In this document: one piece after another, positions 38,061 to 46,244 of the stretch
Position numbering within the stretch: position 1 is the stretch's first letter
Layout of the letters: each line of letters opens with the position of its first letter
From: Flavobacteriales bacterium
Lineage (GTDB): Bacteria > Bacteroidota > Bacteroidia > Flavobacteriales_E > Vicingaceae
DNA: 64,000 nt
Direction: 5' to 3'
Assembly (NCBI GenBank): GCA_002401955.1
Contig: NVUQ01000002.1
Coordinates: forward strand, 1-64,000
Made by a program: the position numbers and the translations under genes
The notes under the pieces: generated by a model
Told to the model about the DNA's origin: nothing
The model's database searches: none
What the model saw: the letters and a program-made list of their open reading frames with translations, nothing else

Positions 38061-38497
38061 TGCAAAACATTATATTAGTTATTCATTTTGGTTTAATAAT
38101 TATTTCAGGACTGTATATCTTAGGATTACTACTCCTTGAAGTTTGTTTTAAAACCACTGAATATAGTGTTTTTAAGACAAAAAAGGTAGAGGTTAAAATG
38201 TTTTCATTTTCATGGTTAATTTGGGTAGAAAGATTGACTTTAACCTTTACCATGATTCTGATTAGTATCATTTGGGAATTTGAATTAATAACAATTATAA
38301 CTACAATTTTATGTGGGGTGCTCACAATTCAAGTGGCTGCAATTGCTTCTCGATTAGAAGAAAGAGCACTAAGTATTTCTTCTGGTATCCAAATCCCTAA
38401 ATCAAATCACTACAGAAATTATATTTGTATTGAGTGTATTAAATTTGCACTTATTTTAATTAGTTTATATCTACACATTAAAATTATTTACTCATGA
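38060..38497 (+). CDS. Four-helix membrane protein
   Basis: The 145-residue product has about four predicted membrane helices and a C-terminal part SNHYRNYICIECIKFAL. No family is recognised. It overlaps the hemoglobin gene by 4 bp (ATGA), so it is in the same operon, and may be a heme or quinone partner. Confidence 0.55.
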   Translation: MQNIILVIHFGLIIISGLYILGLLLLEVCFKTTEYSVFKTKKVEVKMFSFSWLIWVERLTLTFTMILISIIWEFELITIITTILCGVLTIQVAAIASRLEERALSISSGIQIPKSNHYRNYICIECIKFALILISLYLHIKIIYS

Positions 38498-38892
38498 TTA
38501 AAGCAATTAAAAATAGAGCTGACATCTTCTTATTAGTATCCACATTTTACAATGAAATTCGTAACGATGATCTAATTGGACCAGTATTTAACAGAGTTAT
38601 TCCTACTGAAAAGTGGCCAGATCATCTTGAAAAATTGACAGATTTTTGGGAAACTAATTTATTTGGGATAAGTAAATTTAAAGGGAATCCTGTTCAAGCT
38701 CATAGAGAAGTAGATAAAGCACATAATTATTCTATAGATCAAGAACATTTTGGTAGGTGGTTGAACATTTGGTTTTCTACTATAGACTCACTTTACAATT
38801 GTGACAAATCTCAAAGAGCAAAAGATTCAGCCAGAGCTATGGCTACAGGTCAATATGTAGCTATGTGGCAAGCCAAACCTTGTAATATGTAA
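38494..38892 (+). CDS. Group III truncated hemoglobin
   Basis: The 132-residue product has the group III globin pattern: FYNEIRNDDLIGPVF near the start, WPDHLEKLTDFWETNLFG, then VQAHREVDKAHNYSIDQEHFGRWLNIWFSTID with the likely proximal histidine in the HFGRWL helix. Such globins bind NO or O2 and are implicated in nitrosative stress resistance. It sits in an operon behind operator site 2, and a broken second copy exists at 40808-41079. Confidence 0.85.
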   Translation: MIKAIKNRADIFLLVSTFYNEIRNDDLIGPVFNRVIPTEKWPDHLEKLTDFWETNLFGISKFKGNPVQAHREVDKAHNYSIDQEHFGRWLNIWFSTIDSLYNCDKSQRAKDSARAMATGQYVAMWQAKPCNM

Positions 38893-38894
38893 TT

Positions 38895-39122
38895 ATGAGA
38901 CTACCATTTCAGTTTACTTTTATTTTGATTGGATTTTTAGTTGCAATTAGTTTTTTTGAAGCACCGTTAAAGTTTCAAGCACCAAGTATTACAATTCCTT
39001 TAGGTGTAGAAATAGGAGAAAAGAGTTCCTCTTTATATCATTCTGGATATATGATTTGTGAAGTGTTTAAATTAATCCTTTTGATATTTTTATCCATATA
39101 TCAAGTTAAAGAATATAAATAG
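38895..39122 (+). CDS. Small membrane protein, two helices
   Basis: The 75-residue product has two hydrophobic helices separated by a short loop (FQAPSITIPLGVEIGEKSSS). It is placed 2 bp after the hemoglobin gene and 1 bp before the ferredoxin gene. No family is recognised. Operon position suggests a role with those proteins. Confidence 0.5.
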   Translation: MRLPFQFTFILIGFLVAISFFEAPLKFQAPSITIPLGVEIGEKSSSLYHSGYMICEVFKLILLIFLSIYQVKEYK

Positions 39123-39123
39123 T

Positions 39124-39444
39124 ATGTACTCTGTAATCATAATTGATAGTTTCGGAGAAATTTATGAACTAAAGTATTCACCTAATGAGTATTATAGTTT
39201 GATGGAGCTCATAATTAACACTATTGTAGAGGATATGGGTGATTGTAAAGGAAGATCCTGGTGTGGAACATGTATGGTAAAACTCGTTAAAGGAATTTAT
39301 TCAAGTGCTATATTAACTGAAGAACAATTAAAGTTAAATGAATTTTCAGAGTTAGAATATGAACGATTATCTTGTCAAATACCTTTAACCAAAGAGTTGA
39401 ATAATACTACATGGAAAGTATTAGATTCAAGAGCAATAATTTAA
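39124..39444 (+). CDS. [2Fe-2S] ferredoxin
   Basis: The 106-residue product has the plant-type cluster pattern GDCKGRSWCGTCMVKL (Cys-x5-Cys-x2-Cys) and a fourth cysteine in ERLSCQIPL. It likely supplies electrons to the globin or another NO-handling enzyme of the cluster. It ends the plus-strand operon, followed by a bidirectional terminator. Confidence 0.85.
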   Translation: MYSVIIIDSFGEIYELKYSPNEYYSLMELIINTIVEDMGDCKGRSWCGTCMVKLVKGIYSSAILTEEQLKLNEFSELEYERLSCQIPLTKELNNTTWKVLDSRAII

Positions 39445-39448
39445 TAAA

Positions 39449-39480
39449 AACAGCACTACAATTAATATTATAGTGCTGTT
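39449..39480. terminator. Bidirectional terminator between ferredoxin and RIC genes
   Basis: AACAGCACTA and TAGTGCTGTT form a perfect 10-bp stem with a 12-base loop between two convergent genes. Confidence 0.8.
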
Positions 39481-39487
39481 AACCTAT

Positions 39488-40216
39488 CTAACTATTAACA
39501 AACTGCTTTTCTAATTCTATTGCTTTTGGGAAAAGAATATTATTTTCTAAATGTATATGAAGATGCAAATCCTCTTCAAATTCTTTAAGTAATGCGTATG
39601 TAACAGAATAGGTATTACAACCTCCTTCTGGAATAGTATAATTATTACTCAGTTCAGCAATTTTTCTAAATCGCACACCTTCATCAACATGTTCTTCTTT
39701 CATCATGTTTACGGGGTTTTCTACACTTCCAAAATGAGCTGGATCTATTTTTTCGCCTGTTAACATAGCCTTTGCAACTTGTCTAACAAAAGGAAATAAG
39801 ATTAATTCCTCTTTTTTCATATGTGCTGTAAGTTCTCCTGCAGATTGATTAAATAACGCTCTTATTTCAAGTAATTCAGGATTATGTTTGCCGTGAGCAT
39901 TACAAGTTTTGTCTAAATATGGCTTTATCTCTAAAATTTTATCATCAACATATTTGTGATGTCTTTTTTCAATGTAGTCTACTAATAAATCAATTGACCA
40001 TGATTTATAATTCATTGATCCACTTTCTACTTTGTTAAGGGTCTTATCTAAATCGTTAATCAATGATTGAGAATTTAGATTATTAGATTCACATACTTCA
40101 TTGATTGTTCTATTTCCTTTACAGCAAAAATCTATTTCATAAGATTTAAATACTGAAGCGGCCTTGTAATCTTCGGCAACCAATTCACCAACTATTGTTT
40201 CTTTTGATATATTCAT
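39488..40216 (-). CDS. ric: RIC family iron-sulfur cluster repair di-iron protein
   Basis: The 242-residue product has the short N-terminal ScdA_N domain with FCCKGNRTI (C31, C32) and a hemerythrin-like domain with the expected histidines and glutamates (EKRHHKYVD, LTAHMKKEELILFP, MKEEHVDEG, LHIHLENNILFP). The family (YtfE/ScdA/DnrN) repairs iron-sulfur clusters damaged by NO. It is last in a minus-strand run with a cupin gene, a 39-residue membrane protein and a broken hemoglobin gene, all downstream of operator site 3. Confidence 0.9.
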   Translation of the reverse strand: MNISKETIVGELVAEDYKAASVFKSYEIDFCCKGNRTINEVCESNNLNSQSLINDLDKTLNKVESGSMNYKSWSIDLLVDYIEKRHHKYVDDKILEIKPYLDKTCNAHGKHNPELLEIRALFNQSAGELTAHMKKEELILFPFVRQVAKAMLTGEKIDPAHFGSVENPVNMMKEEHVDEGVRFRKIAELSNNYTIPEGGCNTYSVTYALLKEFEEDLHLHIHLENNILFPKAIELEKQFVNS

Positions 40217-40269
40217 AATTTTAAGGTTTTATTATTTGATATTTAAATGCATTGTATTTATTCTTCCTA

Positions 40270-40593
40270 TTAAATATTGATTGATCCAATTAGTAATTGA
40301 CATTCTATTTCGCTTGGATTCAAAATAGAATGGGAAGTTTTTTCTGGGAAAATGAAAAAATCTCCTTTAGATCCATCGTGAACTTCTAATCCTATATGAA
40401 TTTGAGACGTTCCTTCTAAGATATAGGCAAATTCGATATGTTCTGGGTGAATGTGTAAAGGGTATTCTGCAAAGGCATCTACTTTCACTATTTTTATTGT
40501 AACATTTTTTATTTTAAGTAGATCTTTACCGCTAAAACCTTTTGCCTTACCAGATATCCACTCTATACCACTTGTTTTTTGATAATATTTCAT
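40270..40593 (-). CDS. Cupin-domain protein
   Basis: The 107-residue product is a single small cupin with the metal-binding pattern in PLHIHPEHIEFAYILEGTSQIHIG and a second motif near KTSHSILNPSEIE. The substrate or ligand is unknown. It is probably co-transcribed with the RIC gene 53 bp downstream. Confidence 0.75.
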   Translation of the reverse strand: MKYYQKTSGIEWISGKAKGFSGKDLLKIKNVTIKIVKVDAFAEYPLHIHPEHIEFAYILEGTSQIHIGLEVHDGSKGDFFIFPEKTSHSILNPSEIECQLLIGSINI

Positions 40594-40676
40594 GTTATTT
40601 TAATTTTAATTAGGGTTGTTTTAAGATAAGCTTGGTAAGTCTGAATTAAATTTTTCTAACTTTTTTCCTTTTATAA

Positions 40677-40796
40677 TCATTCAAAAAAAGTAGAGGTTTT
40701 TACTATAGAAATAAAACCTGCTACAATTAGTGGAATAGTAATTAAGACTATTGTAATTAGTATTCCTGATTCGCTAAAAATATTTGGTGTTTCCAT
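40677..40796 (-). CDS. Predicted 39-residue membrane protein
   Basis: The minus-strand frame METPNIFSESGILITIVLITIPLIVAG...STFFE is one membrane helix with short ends. It lies 11 bp after the broken hemoglobin gene and 83 bp before the cupin gene, on the same strand. The length and context suggest a small subunit of a membrane redox protein, but I recognise no family. Confidence 0.4.
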   Translation of the reverse strand: METPNIFSESGILITIVLITIPLIVAGFISIVKTSTFFE

Positions 40797-40807
40797 TAAT
40801 TTATTAT

Positions 40808-41079
40808 TTAGATTATTGGTTTTAGATTCTTTGAGTTTCTATAAAAAATGATTTTATCATAAAACATCTCTGCCATTTTTTTTGCTTTCCAGACGGCTTC
40901 CGCTGCTTTTTTTCTTGAAATTTAGCTTCTATCGTTTTACAAAAAAGATGAACCCATCTATCAAAATGAAAATGTCAGCAAGTAAATCATCATTCCTAAT
41001 TTTGCCATATAAGGAATCTGCCAATTCCTTAATTTCTTTGATAGAAGTTATTTCTTTTTTGGTATTCAATCGTCTTCAT
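40808..41079 (-). pseudogene. Broken group III truncated hemoglobin gene
   Basis: The minus strand encodes two globin pieces in different frames. An N-terminal piece reads EITSIKEIKELADSLYGKIRNDDLLADIF, similar to the start of the intact globin. A C-terminal piece reads AAEAVWKAKKMAEMFYDKIIFYRNS...PII. The central part is deleted, with early stops (the ATG frame from 41079 ends after about 17 codons). Operator site 3 lies about 40 bp before its ATG, so this is a decayed gene of the regulon. Confidence 0.6.
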
Positions 41080-41119
41080 TTAATTTTAAACAAAGGTAAA
41101 TTTGGAAGAGAGACTCTAT

Positions 41120-41137
41120 TTATGACTTAAGTCATAA
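41120..41137. promoter_or_regulatory. Crp/Fnr-type operator, site 3
   Basis: TTATGACTTAAGTCATAA is palindromic over all 18 bases. It lies upstream of the minus-strand run: hemoglobin pseudogene, 39-residue membrane protein, cupin and RIC. Confidence 0.65.
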
Positions 41138-41183
41138 TCTTGATTTAACTTTAGAGAAAGGTTCTTATATATTCAATAAAAAT

Positions 41184-42610
41184 CTATTTAACATAATAAA
41201 AAAGGTGTTTGAGCGCAAGCCCGAAAGATTTGAGATTAAGAGGATAATGTACAGCGTACATTAGGTTTTGTTGCGGGCCAGCCCCGATAGCTATCGGGAG
41301 ATGTGAAACGAACAAAGAGAGTTAGCCGAAGGCAAACAATCTCTTTGGAGTTCACGAACACCCGAAACAATAAATAAGGAGTGAGCTAATGGACAAATGC
41401 GTAAAACAAAGTAAAGGGGCTTGTCCTTTTGTTCCGTTTTTCGCGGAACAATTACTTTAGTATTGTTTTAGCATTTGTACAGAGCGCGTGGATAGCATAT
41501 CTTGAGGCTTCACACAAGGCTCGCTCAAATGTCCACTGGACATTTGCCGTAGTTCTTTGGAATTTATGCTGAGCTTGCCGAAGTATCAAGGCAAAAAGAA
41601 CAAATAAACAAAACCAGTTTACGCCAGTATAGAAAAATACAAGTTAAAGCCTTATTAAGGACAAACGAGCTGGCGAGTTCATGAATACTTTCATTTAAAA
41701 TAACAAGGAATGAATAAACGTATTTTTTCGTATACAAGTAAACTACAATCATAAAATTTTTTGAGCGCTGAGAAACGAGTTTACGAGTTCATGAGTTCCC
41801 GAAAAATTATAACGTATGAATAATCGCGTATTTCAGAATTAAAGGACAATTACCAAGGATACGAGAATTTTAAGAAGCGTTGGTCCCGATAGCTATCGGG
41901 AGTGCGATCTATTTACTTTGCTGCCAAAAAGCAAAGCAATCCCGAATATTTAGTTTTATAGGCTTTGCTGTAAGCAAAACACAAAAACTTATTTCGGGAG
42001 CAGACATAATAAACATTATAAGATCTAAACGACTACAAACGATTATACGGCTGTAAAGCTGCAATATATGCTATAATACCTTAAAATAACAAAACTATCG
42101 TTTTGTCTTATAATGTATTGCATGGAGTTTATCCTGAGCGAAGTCGAAGGATTACTTTGCTTCGGACTTTAAGAATTTATTCTTAAAGTTCGGCAAGAGA
42201 AATTTTATATCAATTAAAGCGTAAGTGTTGGAGATTTATACAACCCGTTTAATAATCAGATAAATTGACAACTCTTACAATACCGCTTAAGTAAAGCTAT
42301 AAATGGGTAAAACCAAACACTTAAAATAGAGTAGAAGAGGTGTTTCGTATTTACTTATTTTATTCAATTCTTATCTATTTTCAATTATTGTTCTCATGAT
42401 TTCCGCTTCGCTCCAATTGATGCTGCGTGAGACTTGATATAAAGAGGAGGATGCCCTGTGGGCATCAGGTATTTTAAACAATTACCGTGTAATGCGAATG
42501 ATTCACTCCTTGTTATTTTAAATTAAAGTGTTCATGAATGTGAAAAACATTTGCCCGACCTCCCGATTTTTCATATCGGGAAGGGCACGCCCAAATAATT
42601 CAAATCTGCC
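41184..42610 (+). repeat. Complete copy of the accessory-region spacer block (copy A)
   Basis: This non-coding stretch begins 'CTATTTAACATAATAA...GGTGTTTGAGCGCAAGCCCG' and ends with a tail containing 'CATGAATGTGAAAAAC' and 'AGGGCACGCCCAAATAATTC'. It includes two copies of the palindrome TCCCGATAGCTATCGGGA (16-bp cores at 41283-41298 and 41885-41900) and the segment 'CGTATTTTTTCGTATACAAG'. Its first 950 bp match 63142-63950 with indels, its first 200 bp match 51529-53395 across the IS, and its last 490 bp match 54945-55290. No gene is supported. It directly precedes the type I restriction operon. Confidence 0.8.
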
Positions 42611-42673
42611 TTAATTACGCAATCATTCTGATTTACAGATAATAGTATATGGGTATAGGCTCATATCGCAAAA

Positions 42674-42709
42674 GAGAGGCAAACATGATAGTTTGTCTCG
42701 CTTTTTTTT
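42674..42709 (+). terminator. Terminator-like hairpin just before hsdM
   Basis: GAGAGGCAAAC and GTTTGTCTCGC pair with one mismatch and one G-U across a 6-base loop, followed by eight Ts. It ends 34 bp before the hsdM start. It may stop transcription from the upstream block, or act as a leader attenuator if the promoter lies upstream. Confidence 0.6.
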
Positions 42710-42743
42710 AGCATCTTTAAGATTCTTAAAAATAAAGTAATAT

Positions 42744-44321
42744 ATGGCAAAGGCAGATATCAATTTCGAAAAAGAATTATGGGATGCAGCAAACGAATTA
42801 AGAGGAGCGGTATCTGAAAATAATTACAAGAATTACATACTACCACTAGTGTTTATGAAACACTTAAGTGAACGATATGAAATTATTCATAATGAATTGG
42901 AGAATGCATTTAACGAGCCACAATCAAAGTATTACACCAAAGACGAAGACGAAAAAAAGTATGTTTTAGGAGATAAAGATGAATACATCTCTAGAAATAC
43001 CTTTTTAATACCTAAAAAAGCATCTTGGCAGCATTTAAAAGAAAATGCAGAACAGAATGATATTAAGGTAATTATTGATGATGCTTTTGATGTTATACAA
43101 GAATTACTTACAGAAAGAGATGCTAAACTAAATAACTTATTGCCTCGGATATTTGTAAAGAGTGAGCTTTCAGCAAAGCAAGTAGGAGGGATTATCAATT
43201 TATTATCACACCCAAAGTTTTCTGAAAAGGAAAACCCAGAAAGCGATATTTTAGGACGTATTTATGAGTTTTATATTGGTCGATTTGCCATGGCCGAAGG
43301 ATCTGGAGCAGGACAATTCTTTACACCAGGGAGTATTGTTAGGTTGTTGGTAGAAATGCTAGAACCTTACAAAGGGAGAATATTTGACCCTGCTTGTGGT
43401 AGTGGAGGAATGTTTGTGCAAAGTTTAAAGTTCATTAAGGAACATGATGGGGATAAAAGTGACATTTCCATTTTTGGACAAGAAATGACAGCAGGAACAT
43501 TACGTTTATGCTTGATGAATCTGTTATTACGAGATCTTTCTTTTGATGTAAAATTGGGTAACTCCTTGTTAGATGATAAACACCCTGACTTAAAAGCAGA
43601 TTTTATTATTGCCAACCCTCCGTTTAATGTAAGCAAGTGGCACCCTGAAGACTTACCAGAAAATGATCCAAGACTATTCGGACCAAGAGAAGAATTTACA
43701 ACAGATGGTAGTGCTAACTATATGTGGATGCAAACCTTTTGGAGCCATTTGAGTAATACAGGAACAGCAAGTATTGTTATGGCTAACGGAGCCATGACTT
43801 CTAATACAGCAGGAGAGAAAAACGTAAGACAACACATGGTGGATAACAATATGATAGATTGTATTGTACGTTTACCAGACAAGTTATTTTTAACCACAGG
43901 AATACCAGCATGTATTTTCTTTTTAAGCAAAAACAGAGATGGGAATGACGGAGAGCACCGAAATAGAGAAGGAGAGATTTTATTTATTGATGCCTCTAAG
44001 ATGGGGGATATGGCCAGCCGTAAATTAAGAGTATTTAAAGATGTCCACATTAATACAATTACGAAAGCTTACCACGGTTGGAGAAACAATGATGGGGAGT
44101 ATGAAGATGTTTTAGGGTTTAGTAAAGCTGCGAAGTTAGAAGAAGTACAAAAGCAAGATTACAAACTAACCCCAGGTATTTATGTAGGTACAGAAGCAGA
44201 AGAAGATGACGGAATACCCTTTGAAGATAAAATGACCGATTTAAAAAGCCAATTATTGGAACAGTTTGAAAAAAGTGAAGAATTAAAACAACAGATTGTT
44301 TCTAATTTTGATAGAATTTAA
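42744..44321 (+). CDS. hsdM: Type I restriction-modification methyltransferase subunit
   Basis: The 525-residue product methylates adenine as part of the HsdM2-HsdS complex. It has the N-terminal HsdM helical domain (FEKELWDAANELRGAVSENNYKNYILPLVFMKHLSERY), the SAM-binding motif (IFDPACGSGGMFVQS) and the catalytic NPPF motif (FIIANPPFNVSKWH). The length is normal. It heads an operon that also holds an AbiEi/AbiEii-like pair, hsdS, hsdR and an Mrr-like nuclease. Confidence 0.95.
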   Translation: MAKADINFEKELWDAANELRGAVSENNYKNYILPLVFMKHLSERYEIIHNELENAFNEPQSKYYTKDEDEKKYVLGDKDEYISRNTFLIPKKASWQHLKENAEQNDIKVIIDDAFDVIQELLTERDAKLNNLLPRIFVKSELSAKQVGGIINLLSHPKFSEKENPESDILGRIYEFYIGRFAMAEGSGAGQFFTPGSIVRLLVEMLEPYKGRIFDPACGSGGMFVQSLKFIKEHDGDKSDISIFGQEMTAGTLRLCLMNLLLRDLSFDVKLGNSLLDDKHPDLKADFIIANPPFNVSKWHPEDLPENDPRLFGPREEFTTDGSANYMWMQTFWSHLSNTGTASIVMANGAMTSNTAGEKNVRQHMVDNNMIDCIVRLPDKLFLTTGIPACIFFLSKNRDGNDGEHRNREGEILFIDASKMGDMASRKLRVFKDVHINTITKAYHGWRNNDGEYEDVLGFSKAAKLEEVQKQDYKLTPGIYVGTEAEEDDGIPFEDKMTDLKSQLLEQFEKSEELKQQIVSNFDRI

Positions 44322-44327
44322 TATATG

Positions 44328-44378
44328 TTCACTATATTTGATCGTTCACAATTTGTGAACATATATAATATATGAACG
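44328..44378. promoter_or_regulatory. Palindromic operator ahead of the AbiE-like pair
   Basis: GTTCACAATTTGTGAAC (44344-44360) is an inverted repeat with 8-bp arms, flanked by further half-sites GTTCAC (44328-44333) and TATGAAC (about 44371-44377). It sits in the 64-bp gap between hsdM and the AbiEi-like gene. AbiEi antitoxins repress their own promoters through such repeats. Confidence 0.6.
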
Positions 44379-44385
44379 ATTTAAT

Positions 44386-45390
44386 ATGGAAATAGAAAAA
44401 ATACATAACCCAAGTGAATTTTTAAAAGCCAATTTAGAAGTTCAGAGAATTGATGTAGATGTTAAAATATTAGAACATCAGAATAAAGCGGTAGATGGTT
44501 TGGTAAGGATTAATAACCATCAAGTAATCATAGAGTTTAAACAAGAAATAAACCCACAAAACATTACTAGTGTAGAAGCACAACTATTACAACACACCAC
44601 TGGGGAGTATTTAATGGCTATGGCCAATTACATTACGCCAAAAGCAAAGGAATTATTGGTTGAAAAGAACATAAATTTTTTGGATAGAGCTGGAAATATG
44701 TATTTGGATATTCCAGGAATGCTTATTCGAATTGATGGGAATAGTAATAACTCAGTTATATCTGAAAGTTATAAAACTAGAGCATTTTCTAAGTCAGGGG
44801 GAGCAGTAGTGTTTCAATTTTTAATGGACCCTCAATTGGTAAATGCACCACAACGAACAATAGCAAAATATGCAGGAGTTTCATTAGGTACTATTCCAAA
44901 AGTTTTTGAAGGACTTAAAAAAGAGGGCTTTTTAATACGATTAAATAAAAAGGAATTTAAGCTTGTTGAATATGAAAAACTGCTCAATAAATGGGTAGGA
45001 GTGCTAAATGACAAAATATTACCAGCGAATTTCATTCAAAACTATAAGCCAGCCACAATTAGTGCTAAAATGCTGTTAATTGATGGTTATGTAAATGGTA
45101 ATACACAATGGGGAGGAGAAGCCGCAGCAGCATTGTTAACCGCATATTTAACTCCAGAAGCCTACACTATTTTTACATCAAATAAAGAAGAGTTATTAAA
45201 AAAATACAAGTTGGTTCCAGCTCAAAATGGAGAGATAGCAGTGTATAATAAATTTTGGAACCATTCAGACTCCAATAGAGATCACGTACACCCAGTGTTG
45301 GTGTATGCACAATTAATGGCAACAGGAGATAGTAGAAACATAGAAACAGCAGAAATGATATTGAATGCAGACATCAGACCAAACCTATAA
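44386..45390 (+). CDS. AbiEi-like type IV antitoxin/regulator
   Basis: The 334-residue product has an N-terminal nuclease-like or PDDEXK-resembling beta region (VKILEHQNKAVDGLVRINNHQVIIEFKQE), then a winged helix (APQRTIAKYAGVSLGTIPKVFEGLKKEGFLIRLNKKEFKLV) and a C-terminal domain as in proteins annotated AbiEi family antitoxin. Its 3' end overlaps the nucleotidyltransferase gene by 26 bp, the usual antitoxin-toxin arrangement. A palindrome in its promoter supports autoregulation. Confidence 0.7.
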   Translation: MEIEKIHNPSEFLKANLEVQRIDVDVKILEHQNKAVDGLVRINNHQVIIEFKQEINPQNITSVEAQLLQHTTGEYLMAMANYITPKAKELLVEKNINFLDRAGNMYLDIPGMLIRIDGNSNNSVISESYKTRAFSKSGGAVVFQFLMDPQLVNAPQRTIAKYAGVSLGTIPKVFEGLKKEGFLIRLNKKEFKLVEYEKLLNKWVGVLNDKILPANFIQNYKPATISAKMLLIDGYVNGNTQWGGEAAAALLTAYLTPEAYTIFTSNKEELLKKYKLVPAQNGEIAVYNKFWNHSDSNRDHVHPVLVYAQLMATGDSRNIETAEMILNADIRPNL

Positions 45391-46207
45391 AGCGTATTCG
45401 TTTGCCGACCATAAAACGGTTTACTTAAAGTTAGAAAAAAGCTTTAAGAAATTTGATGTACACTATTATTTAATAGGAGCCAATGCTAGAGATGTGCAAA
45501 TGTATAAAGCAGGAGTTAAACCCAATAGAGGAACTGCTGATATTGATTTTGCAGTAATGTTACCTGATATTAACACCTACCATGAAATTAGAACAGATTT
45601 AAAGGCAAATGGATTTGAAGATGCACATGGCGATATGCCTTGGCGATTGTACCATAAAACAACCAATACGGTGGTAGATTTACTACCTTACGGTGAGTTA
45701 GCACAAAAAAATACTGTAGTGTTTACAGAAAGAAACGTAGAACTTTCTGTAGTAGGAATGTATGAAGTTGGAGTAGATGCAGAATTGTTTGAACACCCTG
45801 AAGGGTATGTAATACCTGTGAGCCCAGCACATGGAATAGTAATACTAAAATTAATTTCTTGGGGAGAACAACCCGGTAGAACAAAAGATTTAGCAGACAT
45901 AAAAGCATTGTTGGATAGTGCATGGGAATTGTACCAAGATGAATTTTACGCAGAAAATTCACCTTATGCCGATTTATTTGATGTTGACCCTTTTGATACG
46001 CAATTGGCAGCAGCAAGAGTGATGGGAAGAAAAATGCAAGCCATTTTAAACCGGAATACTGAATTGGAAAAACTCATTATTACGGAAGTAAATAATGAAA
46101 TAGAGGGTGCTGGACCAAAAGCACAACAAATGGTGACGGGTACAGACCAAACCATAGAAGAAATAAAACAAATTTTTAACGCTTTATTAACCGGAATTAA
46201 TGATTAA
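45365..46207 (+). CDS. AbiEii-like nucleotidyltransferase (toxin candidate)
   Basis: The 280-residue product has a nucleotidyltransferase active site: YYLIGANARDVQMY followed by TADIDFAVMLPD (the DxD-type pair), and helical C-terminal parts (ARVMGRKMQAILNR). AbiEii proteins add nucleotides to tRNA or other targets and arrest growth when not restrained by AbiEi. It lies between the antitoxin-like gene and hsdS, all on one strand. Nucleotidyltransferase is clear; toxicity is inference. Confidence 0.75.
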   Translation: MQTSDQTYKAYSFADHKTVYLKLEKSFKKFDVHYYLIGANARDVQMYKAGVKPNRGTADIDFAVMLPDINTYHEIRTDLKANGFEDAHGDMPWRLYHKTTNTVVDLLPYGELAQKNTVVFTERNVELSVVGMYEVGVDAELFEHPEGYVIPVSPAHGIVILKLISWGEQPGRTKDLADIKALLDSAWELYQDEFYAENSPYADLFDVDPFDTQLAAARVMGRKMQAILNRNTELEKLIITEVNNEIEGAGPKAQQMVTGTDQTIEEIKQIFNALLTGIND

Positions 46208-46244
46208 GGAAAATCATTTTTTTAGATATAAAAGAATAAACTAA

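Noticed and set aside
40882-41130. An 82-residue plus-strand frame
   Set aside because: It is antisense to the hemoglobin pseudogene and has no features of its own.
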